64,000 nucleotides of DNA from Pseudomonas asiatica (GTDB taxonomy: Bacteria; Pseudomonadota; Gammaproteobacteria; Pseudomonadales; Pseudomonadaceae). The translations under genes and the position numbers were made by a program. A model generated the notes under the pieces. It did no database searches and was not told the DNA's origin. It saw nothing but the letters and a program-made list of their open reading frames with translations. Below, in pieces: positions 50,244 through 58,320 of this stretch (position 1 is its first letter; every line of letters begins with the position of its first letter). Location: the NCBI RefSeq assembly GCF_009932335.1, contig NZ_BLJF01000001.1, forward strand, positions 3,100,001 through 3,164,000, in the 5' to 3' direction.

Positions 50244-52316
50244 TTACTGGCCCTGATTAACCAGGGCTTCTACAGGCTCAATAGTATCCTGCCGCACCTT
50301 GGCGCCGAACAACTTGATCATCTGCTGGATCAACGGATCCTGCTCGATCGAGGTGACTGCGTCCTGCTGGCGCTCGGCGCGTTTGCGCGCCGCCGCCTGG
50401 GCCGGGGTTTCCTGCTCGGGCAGGATCAACTCGATGCGCAGGTTCAGCGTGCGCCCCAGGTGCTGGTTGAGCGCTTCGTTAAGGCGCCGTTGCTGGGTGG
50501 CGTTGAACAGCGCCCCCTGGCCAGGGTCCAGGTGCAGCAGCCAGTCGTCGCCATCGACGGCAATCAACGTACAGTTTGCCGCGATGTTGCCTGTCATCCC
50601 GGATACAGGCAACTGTGGGAATAATTCCAGCCATTGCAGGGCCAGGCCGGTGGCCGGCTTGGCTGCGGGCAGCGGTTCGGCTGCCGGCTTGGGTGCTTCT
50701 TCCTGGACGTGTTCGGCCAGTTCGTCCAGGTAGCTGAAGCCGACCGGGTCGCTTTCGCCGCCGTAATAGTCCTCGTCCAGGGGCGGTTCGTCGTCGCGAT
50801 CCATGCCCACGGCGGCATAGGCGGACGGGTCGAAGGGTGGCTCGTCGTCGTGCGCCGGGGCGGCAGGTGCCGGCGTGGGCGCAGCGGCCGGTGCAGGAGC
50901 CGGCGCAGGCTCGGCCACTACCGGTGCGGGCGTTGGCGCAGGCTCTTCCCATGGCAGGTCAACCACCTCTGCCACGGGTTCTGGTGCTGGCTCAGGTTCA
51001 CTGACCGGGGCAGGCTCAGCTGCCACCACAGGCTCGACAACCGGCTGTGGCGCTGGTTCGACCGGTGCGGGCGCCTGCACTTGTTGCTCGGCAACCGGTG
51101 CAACCGGCGCCACGACAGCAGCGGCCGGCGGCGCCACGGCAACCGCCGGCGCTGCCACCGGTGTTGCAGGATCAGCTGTGGCCTGGCTGATCCCCATTGG
51201 CTTTAGTACCGGCTTCGGCGCGTCGTCGGTGTCGGCGGGGCGGAACGCCAGCATGCGCAGCAGGACCATTTCGAAACCGCCGCGCGGGTCCGGCGCAAGT
51301 GGCAGGTCACGGCGGCCGATCAGGCCCATCTGGTAATAGAACTGCACGTCCTCGGCTGGCAATGCCGAGGCCAGTGCCAGCACCCGCTCACGGTCGCCCT
51401 GGCCGTTGTCCACCGCTTCCGGCAGCGCCTGGGCAATGGCCACGCGGTGCAGCACATTGAGCATCTCGGCCAGCACGCCAGCCCAGTCCGGCCCCTGCTC
51501 GGCCAGGTTGCGCACGGCCTCGAGCAAGGCCCGGGCATCGCCTTCGAGCAGCGCCTGCAGCACCCCGTAGACTTGGCCATGATCAAGGCTGCCGAGCATG
51601 GCCCGCACATCGGCGGCCAGCACCTTGCCTTCGCCAAAGGCGATGGCCTGGTCGGTCAGGCTCATGGCGTCGCGCATCGAACCATCGGCCGCGCACCCCA
51701 GCAGCCACAGGGCATCCGGCTCGAACGGCACGTTCTCGGCGGCCAGAACATGGCTGAGGTGCTCGACCACCCGCTCCGGGCTCATGTTCTTCAGCGAGAA
51801 CTGCAGGCAGCGCGACAGGATGGTGGCCGGCAGTTTCTGCGGGTCAGTGGTGGCGAGGATGAACTTGACGTAGGGCGGTGGCTCTTCCAGCGTCTTGAGC
51901 AAGGCGTTGAACGAGTGAGTCGAGAGCATGTGCACTTCGTCGATCAGGTAGACCTTGAAGCGCCCACGGCTCGGCGCGTACTGCACGTTATCGAGCAGTT
52001 CGCGGGTGTCCTCGACCTTGGTGCGGCTGGCGGCGTCGATCTCGATCAGGTCGACGAAACGGCCTTCGTCGATCTCCCGGCACACCGAGCAGGTGCCGCA
52101 GGGCGTGGAGGTGATGCCGGTTTCGCAGTTCAGGCACTTGGCGATGATACGGGCAATGGTGGTCTTGCCCACACCCCGGGTACCAGTGAACAGATAGGCA
52201 TGGTGCAGGCGCTGGTTGTCCAAGGCATTGATCAAGGCCTTGAGCACATGGGTCTGGCCGACCATTTCGCGGAACGAGCGCGGACGCCATTTACGTGCAA
52301 GAACCTGATAACTCAT
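50244..52316 (-). CDS. dnaX: DNA polymerase III tau/gamma subunit
   Basis: This 690-residue clamp-loader ATPase has Walker A GTRGVGKTT (about 45-53), a C4 zinc site (CLNCETGITSTPCGTCSVC), the DEVHMLS Walker B, the SRC arginine finger (ILSRCLQFSL), a long alanine/proline-rich linker at about 375-510, and a C-terminal polymerase-binding domain. The linker is PAPA-repeat rich, which explains many spurious frames. I found no A-AAA-AAG slippery site, so a short gamma form by frameshift is not predicted from sequence. Confidence 0.95.
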   Translation of the reverse strand: MSYQVLARKWRPRSFREMVGQTHVLKALINALDNQRLHHAYLFTGTRGVGKTTIARIIAKCLNCETGITSTPCGTCSVCREIDEGRFVDLIEIDAASRTKVEDTRELLDNVQYAPSRGRFKVYLIDEVHMLSTHSFNALLKTLEEPPPYVKFILATTDPQKLPATILSRCLQFSLKNMSPERVVEHLSHVLAAENVPFEPDALWLLGCAADGSMRDAMSLTDQAIAFGEGKVLAADVRAMLGSLDHGQVYGVLQALLEGDARALLEAVRNLAEQGPDWAGVLAEMLNVLHRVAIAQALPEAVDNGQGDRERVLALASALPAEDVQFYYQMGLIGRRDLPLAPDPRGGFEMVLLRMLAFRPADTDDAPKPVLKPMGISQATADPATPVAAPAVAVAPPAAAVVAPVAPVAEQQVQAPAPVEPAPQPVVEPVVAAEPAPVSEPEPAPEPVAEVVDLPWEEPAPTPAPVVAEPAPAPAPAAAPTPAPAAPAHDDEPPFDPSAYAAVGMDRDDEPPLDEDYYGGESDPVGFSYLDELAEHVQEEAPKPAAEPLPAAKPATGLALQWLELFPQLPVSGMTGNIAANCTLIAVDGDDWLLHLDPGQGALFNATQQRRLNEALNQHLGRTLNLRIELILPEQETPAQAAARKRAERQQDAVTSIEQDPLIQQMIKLFGAKVRQDTIEPVEALVNQGQ

Positions 52317-52439
52317 CGAAAAACCATCGCAGCCTGATCGAGCGGAAGATCGCTAATGCTAGCGGAGCGGGGGCAAAATTGCACCCTGCGCAAGTCGTCT
52401 AAGCTTTGAAACTGGCGCGCCATCCAGGGAGGATTGCCT

Positions 52440-53207
52440 TTGCGAACACTGCTGGCCCTGTTGCTGCTGTGGAGCACCTATAACCAGGCTGAACAGCCCG
52501 TGGTGCGTTTTTCTGTCGCCGAGAGCTGGAGCATGCCGCTGGTGCGCATCGAAGGCGACCAGCCGGTGGAAGGCATGCTGTACGACCTGATGCATGCCTT
52601 GGCCAAGGAAGTGGGCATCCGCCCTGAATACCACGTCATGGCCCGCCTGCGCCTGCAGGAGGCGATGAACAGCGGTGATATCGATGTGCGCTGCTATGTC
52701 AGCACCCAGTGGTTCAATGACCGGCCAGGGGATTTTGTCTGGAGCATTCCACTGCTGCACCAGCGAGACCTGCTGGTAGGCCGCGCTGGCGACAGTACTC
52801 CGCTGCCCCCGGAACAACTGCCTGCCCAGACCATCGGCACAGTGCTTGGCTACACCTATTCGACCTTGCAACCGCTGCTCGACCAGGGCCGCCTGCACCG
52901 CGAGGACAGCCGCAGCCAGTTGCTGGTGCTGCAGAAGCTGCAAGCCGGGCGCTATCGGCATGCGGTAAGCAACCAGCTGTCGTTGCAGTGGTTCAACCAG
53001 GGCCTGCCCACCGAACAGCAATTGCAGGCGCTGGCAGTACTGGAAGAACAGGACCTGGGGTGCATGGTACGCAATGACCCGGCGATACCGACCCAAGAGC
53101 TGCTGCGGGCGCTGGTGCGAATGAAGCAGTCGGGGGAGATCGAGCGGATGGTGCAGCGGTATGGGGGGATGGCCAACCAAGAACCCATGTCTGTGGCTCG
53201 CCCCTGA
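52440..53207 (+). CDS. Periplasmic solute-binding protein (SBP_bac_3), TTG start
   Basis: This 255-residue protein has a short signal peptide (RTLLALLLLWSTYNQA) and the family-3 fold: VVRFSVAESWSMPLVR, GMLYDLMHALAKEVGIRPEY, RLRLQEAMNSGDIDVRCYVS and QTIGTVLGYTY. TTG 52440 is chosen because GGGAGG at 52427-52432 sits 7 bases upstream; TTG 52434 would leave only one base. No transport genes are nearby. It resembles orphan binding proteins that act as periplasmic sensors or scavengers; the ligand is unknown. Confidence 0.75.
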   Translation: MRTLLALLLLWSTYNQAEQPVVRFSVAESWSMPLVRIEGDQPVEGMLYDLMHALAKEVGIRPEYHVMARLRLQEAMNSGDIDVRCYVSTQWFNDRPGDFVWSIPLLHQRDLLVGRAGDSTPLPPEQLPAQTIGTVLGYTYSTLQPLLDQGRLHREDSRSQLLVLQKLQAGRYRHAVSNQLSLQWFNQGLPTEQQLQALAVLEEQDLGCMVRNDPAIPTQELLRALVRMKQSGEIERMVQRYGGMANQEPMSVARP

Positions 53208-53257
53208 GCCACGCATACCTGATGAAAGACAAACCCGCCCGAAGCTTGCACGACCGC

Positions 53258-53344
53258 TGTGGGAGCGGGTTCACCCGCGAACACCGGCAAAGCCGGTGCC
53301 ATCCATCGCGTCGCGTTCTTCGCGGGTCAACCCGCTCCCACAGG
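53258..53344. repeat. Facing REP pair
   Basis: TGTGGGAGCGGGTTCACCCG and the inverse CGGGTCAACCCGCTCCCACA lie between convergent genes, with an ACCGGCAAAGCCGGT hairpin between the arms. Confidence 0.75.
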
Positions 53345-53388
53345 GTTAATTGATATCCCTGCTATCTCTACTTACTCCAAGGCCGACT

Positions 53389-53664
53389 TCACTGGCTTCT
53401 ACGCTCAACTGCCAGTGCCACAGCATCCGCCTGCCCCCAGGCAATCTGCATGGCCCGCAACCCGTGCTCCAGCAACTGCCGCGTCTCCTCGTCCTGGATA
53501 CGCTCCAGCGCACGCCGGCTGTCGCTATAGGCAAACATCAGGTAGTGGGTGACATTCATCAACGCGAACTCCATCGGCACGATGCCTTCGCTGATGGCGC
53601 GGGAAAGGGATTTACCTTGGGGAAGCTCGAAAACGTGGGGTGGATCGGGGACCAGTTTTTTCAT
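53389..53664 (-). CDS. Small hypothetical protein with structured leader
   Basis: This 91-residue protein begins MKKLVPDPPHVFELPQG and has a helical body (FALMNVTHYLMFAYSDSRRA, then RQLLEHGLRAMQIAWGQADA). The start motif (MKK-x-x-P-x-PP) recalls the small DUF3077/DUF6124-type proteins common in Pseudomonas, but I cannot assign it firmly. It has no signal peptide. ATG 53664 is preceded by TGGTGAACCC, which is itself one arm of a long-range inverted repeat, so translation may be controlled by RNA structure. Confidence 0.6.
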   Translation of the reverse strand: MKKLVPDPPHVFELPQGKSLSRAISEGIVPMEFALMNVTHYLMFAYSDSRRALERIQDEETRQLLEHGLRAMQIAWGQADAVALAVERRSQ

Positions 53665-53857
53665 GGGTTCACCATACCGGGCTGAGAACACCCTTTCGCT
53701 TCCACACGTAGGGCGACAGTTGTACGCGGGGTGGAAGACCAGGGGTATGGTGAGCCCGGCAGGCCGGAGGCCTCCCACGTACAACTGTCATGACGACAGC
53801 CACCACACCCCAGGCTTCCACACCCGATCGCTGAACCGACAGCGACCGCAAAAGCCT
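53665..53857 (-). ncRNA. Candidate structured RNA leader with pseudoknot topology
   Basis: Four complementary pairs are readable. Pair P1 is 53665-53678 with 53744-53757 (GGTTCACCATACC type, 13 of 14). Pair P2 is CTTCCAC 53699-53705 with GTGGAAG 53731-53737. Pair P3 is GACAGTTGTACG 53715-53726 with 53778-53789 (12 of 12), whose first arm lies in the P2 loop and whose second lies outside P1, giving a pseudoknot. A fourth stem-loop is 53812-53857 (AGGCTT/AAGCCT, TCGCTG/CAGCGA). The element ends at the start codon of the 91-residue gene. The strand is inferred from that gene. Confidence 0.5.
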
Positions 53858-54051
53858 AGTGGGCGGTGATTCCCGGGACAATCAGATGGGAGTCGACGGA
53901 GTGCGTAGGATATTTCGACACCTCCTACAGCAAAAGCGGGAAATTGCCCTGACAGCTGTAGGAAGCATCCTGAAAGCAGATCGCATTATTGCTACCGACT
54001 GCTCGTCTTGAGGAATGTGTCGCACCCCTCAGGCCCTGCACCTCGCCGCTC
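53858..54051. other. Intergenic sequence upstream of the structured leader
   Basis: This part contains GTAGGA/TCCTAC (53905-53910 and 53923-53928) as a short inverted repeat and no open frame of merit. A promoter for the structured leader is expected here but no clear hexamer pair is visible. Confidence 0.4.
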
Positions 54052-54540
54052 TCACACAGCCGCAACCAAACCCGCACTCAAGAACATCCCCACGCCAAAC
54101 ACAAAATGCGTGGCCAGGCTCTTCAGGCAGTTGCGCACAGGCGTCGGCGTCCTCGACGCAAAGAACCCCGCACCCATCGCCGGCTGCATGAAACACAAAG
54201 GCGCCACCACCGTCACCACACCGACAACCAGCGCGGGCAACAATGTCGGTGCCAGCAACCAGCCCTCCCCCACGATCATGACCAGCAGCATCGCGAACAG
54301 CACGCCGATGGCGTAATGAATCCCCCACCCCAACGCCAGCTCATGCCGCACCGGTTCCGCCTTGGCAATCGCCTGGTGCCGCACACGCCCGTGCAGCAAA
54401 TGCCCCGCCCAACGCCCGACCATGGCGAAGTTCAGCGTGGCGACACCCATTCGCCTAAGCAGCAGCCCCCACAAGTCCATCACCATCGTGGCACCGATAC
54501 CAATCGGCAAGGCAGCGGAAAACATCGCAGTAAAGGTCAT
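54052..54540 (-). CDS. DUF2938-family membrane protein
   Basis: This 162-residue protein has four hydrophobic segments and the family blocks GIGATMVMDLWGLLLRR, GRWAGHL, HELALGWGIHYAIGV, VAPLCFMQPAMGAGFFASRTP and LATHFVFGVGM. Its function is unknown. It is divergent from a MerR-type gene, with a perfect dyad between them, so it is the probable target of that regulator. Confidence 0.85.
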   Translation of the reverse strand: MTFTAMFSAALPIGIGATMVMDLWGLLLRRMGVATLNFAMVGRWAGHLLHGRVRHQAIAKAEPVRHELALGWGIHYAIGVLFAMLLVMIVGEGWLLAPTLLPALVVGVVTVVAPLCFMQPAMGAGFFASRTPTPVRNCLKSLATHFVFGVGMFLSAGLVAAV

Positions 54541-54588
54541 TGAACAAGCCCTCCAAGATTGACGGTCATCACCATGCCGCGCAGCATA

Positions 54589-54606
54589 GAAGTTGAAGTC
54601 AACTTC
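54589..54606. promoter_or_regulatory. MerR-type operator dyad
   Basis: GAAGTTGAAGTCAACTTC is a perfect 8-2-8 dyad within a wider TTGAAGTC/AACTTCAA palindrome. It lies 49 bases before the DUF2938 start and 17 bases before the MerR ATG, with TATGCT beside it on the minus strand as a possible -10. Confidence 0.7.
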
Positions 54607-54622
54607 AAGTCAAGGGCCCGAA

Positions 54623-55045
54623 ATGGACATTGCCGACGTCGCCAAGCGCACAGGCGTACCCGCCTCGACGCTGCGCTACTACGAGAAGAAAGGCCTGCTC
54701 AAGTCACTCGCCGGGCCTGGCCAGCGGCGGCAGTTCGCAGCCGATGTTGCAGACCGGCTGGCGCTGATCGCCCTGGGCCAGGCTGCGGGGTTTTCGCTGG
54801 ATGAAGTGGGGGCGATGCTGGTGGACCTGCAGGTCGACCGGCAGATGCTGATCGCCAAGGCCGACGAACTGGACGCACGAATCAGGCGCTTGCAGGCAAT
54901 GAGCAAAGGCCTGCGGCATGCGGCGCAGTGCCCTGAGGAAGATCATCTGGAATGCCCGAAATTCCAGCGGCTGATGAAGCTGTCGGCGGCAGGGCATGGG
55001 AAAAAACAGGGCAGTTCAACAGCTACCTTTAAGCGCCCAGGATAA
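54623..55045 (+). CDS. MerR-family transcription regulator
   Basis: This 140-residue protein has an N-terminal MerR helix-turn-helix (MDIADVAKRTGVPASTLRYY, wing EKKGLLKS), a dimerisation helix (about 75-105) and a short C-terminus with CPEEDHLECPKF, which supplies two cysteines 9 residues apart and a histidine. Such residues may sense metal or redox state. ATG 54623 is the family start. The dyad at 54589-54606 lies just upstream, so autoregulation together with control of DUF2938 is likely. Confidence 0.82.
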   Translation: MDIADVAKRTGVPASTLRYYEKKGLLKSLAGPGQRRQFAADVADRLALIALGQAAGFSLDEVGAMLVDLQVDRQMLIAKADELDARIRRLQAMSKGLRHAAQCPEEDHLECPKFQRLMKLSAAGHGKKQGSSTATFKRPG

Positions 55046-55182
55046 AACCACCATCTGAATGCTTCATCATCTGAATAGAGTAATGGCAATACGATATCAA
55101 AACGCCATTGCTCAGTGTAGAGTTACGCGCCTCCGCGCCCAGCCGTGCGCCGAGAACAGTACTCACACTCAGGAAATGTTGC

Positions 55183-55608
55183 ATGTCCACAATTCGAAAT
55201 CTGACCGCTGCCGCACTGATAGCGCTGACCACTGGTTGTGCTACCGGCCTCAATTCGGCCCAAGAGTCGGAACTTGCCAGCTATCGCGCCAGAAACCTCG
55301 CGGTTGAAGAAAAAAGCCCAGGGCTTGCTGCCGGCCTTGGCCTGCTTCCAGGTGGCGGCTCGTTCTATGGTCGTGCATATGGCTTTGGCGTGGTGAACCT
55401 GCTGTTCTGGCCGCTTTCCATTCTGTGGGACCCGGTGAGTGGGCATGACGCTGCAGAGATGATCAACTACCAAGCCACCAAAGCCCATGTTGCAACGCTG
55501 AAAAAGCACGACATGGACGAACTCGATGCCAAGCTGGAATCCGACTCGATCGACCTCAAGCGCTACACGCTCGACAAACGCAGAATCGATGAGAAATACA
55601 ACCTGTAA
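55183..55608 (+). CDS. Small lipoprotein-like protein
   Basis: This 141-residue protein starts MSTIRNLTAAALIALTTGCA, a lipoprotein-type signal with cysteine 19. The mature part has a hydrophobic stretch (GVVNLLFWPLSILWDPVSG) and a charged helical C-terminus. CAGGAAATG precedes the start. No family is recognised with confidence. It is followed by a second lipoprotein gene about 100 bases away. Confidence 0.65.
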   Translation: MSTIRNLTAAALIALTTGCATGLNSAQESELASYRARNLAVEEKSPGLAAGLGLLPGGGSFYGRAYGFGVVNLLFWPLSILWDPVSGHDAAEMINYQATKAHVATLKKHDMDELDAKLESDSIDLKRYTLDKRRIDEKYNL

Positions 55609-55714
55609 AGGCATCTGCCGCACAGCGCGACGCTCGGCCTTTCAATAGTTGAAGCCATACACGATGTATGGCTTTCGTCTTGCACTACCGGCATCTCACT
55701 CAAGGATTATTAAA

Positions 55715-56272
55715 GTGACCTACTTCCGTGTGTTTCTGGTCTCGGTATTTATTGCCCTTTGCACAGGGTGCGCTTCGCCTGCTCAAATCTCCGGAATGTC
55801 CGTGGCATCCGACCAGACCGATGCGCAGTTTTACGATCAACGCCTGCATCGCAATATTCAGGTAACCGAAGTAAATGGCGGAGACGCCACCAACCCGCTC
55901 TGGACTTCGGAAATCGACGGCCCGGACTTTGGCGCTGCACTCAAACAATCACTTGCCAGTGCTGACCTGCTTGGCGAAGCACCAGCCGCCTACACCCTGC
56001 GCGCCAACCTGCTACGCGTCGACCAACCCATTTTTGGCCTGGACTTCGAAGTTACCTGCGAGGCTGAATATACGTTGACCGAGTCCGCTACAAACACCGT
56101 AATTTTCCGAGAGATCATCAGGACGCCCTTTACCGCTGGCGTTGGCGACTCCGTTATCGCGATCAAGCGCCTGCGCCTGGCCAATGAAGGTTCGGCACGC
56201 ACAAATATCAACACGCTGCTGAAGCGCCTGAAGGAACTCAAACTTGAGACCAGACAGGTTTCTTTGAAGTAA
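55715..56272 (+). CDS. Lipoprotein, GTG start
   Basis: This 185-residue protein has a signal of lipoprotein type (FLVSVFIALCTGCASP, cysteine about 18) and a mature beta/alpha domain with SEIDGPDFGAALKQSLASAD and FEVTCEAEYTLTES, a pattern seen in small Pseudomonas lipoproteins of unknown role. GTG 55715 is chosen because AAGGA lies 8 bases upstream and because the signal then starts correctly; the frame further upstream lacks support. Confidence 0.65.
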   Translation: MTYFRVFLVSVFIALCTGCASPAQISGMSVASDQTDAQFYDQRLHRNIQVTEVNGGDATNPLWTSEIDGPDFGAALKQSLASADLLGEAPAAYTLRANLLRVDQPIFGLDFEVTCEAEYTLTESATNTVIFREIIRTPFTAGVGDSVIAIKRLRLANEGSARTNINTLLKRLKELKLETRQVSLK

Positions 56273-56423
56273 TGAACGCCTGCTGATAGCGGCTTTCGAT
56301 GCGGGTAGGACGACAGCGCCTACTCCGCTGCATCGGCGCGGTCGCGGCAGGACTGGCGGCCAAACCAGAGCGAAGTTGGGTAAAGCGAGAAATCCTTGAG
56401 AATTCAAGGACCTGAAATGGAGG

Positions 56424-56536
56424 CGGCCCCACCAGCCACACCCCGGCACTCGATGTTCCCGCTATGGCTGCTCCCTTCCGGGCCTGCCGAGGTCGCATGC
56501 AAGCATGCTGGTAATCAATGCAGACCTTATGGGGCA
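56424..56536 (-). ncRNA. ffs: 4.5S RNA of the signal recognition particle
   Basis: On the minus strand the conserved tip GGCAGGCCCGGAAGGGAGCA, followed by GCCATAGCGGGAACATCG, is the Ffh-binding domain of bacterial small SRP RNA. The ends GCCCCA (56535-56530) and TGGGGC close the long hairpin, giving about 110 bases. The RNA pairs with Ffh to target membrane proteins. Exact ends are estimated. The integrase gene lies 120 bases beyond its 5' end. Confidence 0.9.
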
Positions 56537-56656
56537 AGGGTTTCAGGCTGATGGGGCAACCAGAGTTCTACCGGTACGCACACCCAGCATGGGTGCTCAA
56601 AACTTGGGTGTAGCCAGCACTGTCACACTTTCCTGTAACACTTTGGTGTCACACCC
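56537..56656. other. ffs-integrase intergenic region with repeated GGGTGT/TGTCACAC motifs
   Basis: The stretch holds CACCC-AGCAT-GGGTG (a dyad), CTTGGGTGTAGCC, and three close copies of TGTMACAC (CTGTCACACTTT, CTGTAACACTTT, GTGTCACACCC) in 45 bases. Such clustered short repeats beside a tyrosine recombinase gene could be arm-type binding sites or an autoregulatory operator. Confidence 0.4.
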
Positions 56657-57949
56657 ATGGCCTACATCATCAAGCGCGGGGCGCTCTACTACCTGAATCT
56701 CAAGCTGCCAAAGCACCTATTCCCGAGGTGTAACACTTTGCGTTTGAGCCTGAACATACGGCATCGTCAAAGCGCCGTCTTCATTGCCACGTCACTGGTG
56801 CAGCGGTTGCATCACCACCTTAGCGAGCACCCTTTTGCAGACCTCCAGACGCTTCGTACGCTGTGTTCACAGTGGCGGGACTCTACACCCACGCCCACTA
56901 TCCAAACCGCTCCACGGATCGCTACGGCAGTCTCAGCGAAACGGAATAGCGACAGCCCTACCCTCGCTGCACTCTCCAAGCTTTATTTAGAGGAAGGGAA
57001 ACGGGGAGGCACATGGCGACAGGTCAGCACCGAGGAAGTCGAGCGAGCCTTATCAGACCTTTTCGAGTTGGTGGGTGACATGCCCGCTAAAGCCTTCGAT
57101 GCGCACCAAGCACGCCTTCTAAAGGAACGGCTCAGCCTATCCCCGCAATATTTCGGCTTACGCCCCGAGTTCAAGGGAAAGACGCTGAGGCAGGTGGTTG
57201 ACTCAGGAAGTTCTTACAAGACCATTACCGCTGTCACAGTGAACAATCGGCTACGCAAGCTCACTGCCTTCCTGAACTGGTGCAAAACGAATGGGTACGT
57301 CACAGACAACCCACTGACGGGCATGAAAGTGATGACAGGATCAGCGAAGGAAGCCCGGCTGTCTTTTGAACGACACGACCTAAATGCCCTGCTGAACCAC
57401 GATGTACTGCGAAGAGAAGCCCGAAAACACCCGTGGCGTTACTGGCTGCCACTCCTTGGACGAACCACTGGGGCACGACTGGAAGAACTGTGCCAACTGC
57501 GTGTCGATGACTTCATTGAGCAACAGGGCGTCCAGTGCATCCGCATCGACGACAGCCGTGAAGGCCAGAACCTTAAGAATGCCAGCAGCCGCCGAGTACT
57601 TCCCCTGCACCCTTCACTGATTGTGCTGGGATTGTTGCAGTACGCTGAATCGGTGAGGACAGATGGAGCTGATCGCCTGTTCCCCGAGCTTGAAGCAGTA
57701 CGCGGTAAACGAGGTCACGCGGCATCTAAATGGTTTGGACGCTACAAGACGAAACTCGGCATCACCGACCCGCGCAAAACCTTCCACAGCTTCCGCCACA
57801 CCTTCATCGATGACCTGCGTGATGCTGGCGTGCAAGACTCACTGATCAAGCGGATGGTGGGTCATGAAGATAGCTCCGTGACCTTTGGCATCTACGGCAG
57901 CAGGACGCCAATCAAGGCGATGATCGAGGCCATGAAGCACATCAAATAA
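56657..57949 (+). CDS. Tyrosine recombinase (phage-type integrase)
   Basis: This 430-residue recombinase has an N-terminal DUF6538-like segment (MAYIIKRGALYYLNLKLPKH), a SAM-like core-binding domain (about 105-225) and a catalytic domain with arginine in GARLEEL, HSFRHTF (H-x-x-R) and the tyrosine in GIYGSRTP after GHEDSSVTF. It should integrate and excise the element beside ffs. Its GC is lower than that of the flanking core genes. ATG 56657 begins at the family N-terminus. Confidence 0.9.
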   Translation: MAYIIKRGALYYLNLKLPKHLFPRCNTLRLSLNIRHRQSAVFIATSLVQRLHHHLSEHPFADLQTLRTLCSQWRDSTPTPTIQTAPRIATAVSAKRNSDSPTLAALSKLYLEEGKRGGTWRQVSTEEVERALSDLFELVGDMPAKAFDAHQARLLKERLSLSPQYFGLRPEFKGKTLRQVVDSGSSYKTITAVTVNNRLRKLTAFLNWCKTNGYVTDNPLTGMKVMTGSAKEARLSFERHDLNALLNHDVLRREARKHPWRYWLPLLGRTTGARLEELCQLRVDDFIEQQGVQCIRIDDSREGQNLKNASSRRVLPLHPSLIVLGLLQYAESVRTDGADRLFPELEAVRGKRGHAASKWFGRYKTKLGITDPRKTFHSFRHTFIDDLRDAGVQDSLIKRMVGHEDSSVTFGIYGSRTPIKAMIEAMKHIK

Positions 57950-57978
57950 CCTCGAATAACCCATCAATAACCTCGGTA
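57946..57978. repeat. AATAACC short direct repeats after the integrase gene
   Basis: AAATAACCTCG, AATAACCC and CAATAACCTCG follow each other around the integrase stop codon. They could be recombinase arm sites; the function is not shown. Confidence 0.4.
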
Positions 57979-58125
57979 AACCTTCCCTTCAGCGGGATGA
58001 TATCCAGCCGCCTTTCACGCCAAACCCAATGTTTACGGGGCAAAAGGGAGGTCTGAACTAAGCAAAAGGCGTTTCTCTCCCTGAAATTGGTTTTTCGGGA
58101 AATCCGTCCTGTCAAGTATTATTAG

Positions 58126-58155
58126 TTGACAGATGAGCCTGCTAAAGAGTATGAT
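58126..58155 (+). promoter_or_regulatory. Strong sigma-70 promoter
   Basis: TTGACA (58126-58131), an 18-base spacer and TATGAT (58150-58155) form a near-consensus promoter. The predicted start near 58162 falls in the dyad CCTAC-CCA-GTAGG (58161-58173), overlapped by CTACC/GGTAG, which could bind a repressor such as the XRE protein of the element. Confidence 0.75.
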
Positions 58156-58189
58156 TCTCCCCTACCCAGTAGGTAGACAAAAAATTTAG

Positions 58190-58237
58190 AAGCCTCCACC
58201 GCGACCACCGAATTGGTGCCTTGCAAGGGGGCTTTTT
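58190..58237 (+). terminator. Attenuator-like hairpin in the wHTH leader
   Basis: AAGCCTCC (58190-58197) pairs with GGGGGCTT (58227-58234) through 8 bp including one G-U, enclosing CACC-GAATT-GGTG, and five T follow from 58233. It lies between the promoter and the wHTH gene, so most transcripts may end here. Confidence 0.6.
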
Positions 58238-58320
58238 AACGCCTGCGATTTACCAATACCCCAACCGGCACAACTTGAGAGGAATGCCTATGCGATTAAC
58301 TTGAAAAGGAGACCAATCCC

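Larger units (their letters stand above)
57979..58320. other. Leader region of the wHTH gene
   Basis: After the integrase, the first 140 bases hold nothing recognisable. Then follow a sigma-70 promoter (58126-58155), an operator-like dyad (58161-58176) and a terminator-like hairpin (58190-58237) before the wHTH gene. Confidence 0.5.

Noticed and set aside
50244..52316. Programmed frameshift in dnaX
   Set aside because: No A-AAA-AAG slippery heptamer with following hairpin was found in the reading frame.
56424..56640. Attachment-site duplication of ffs at the far side of the element
   Set aside because: No copy of the ffs 5' sequence was found between 60959 and 61543 by eye.
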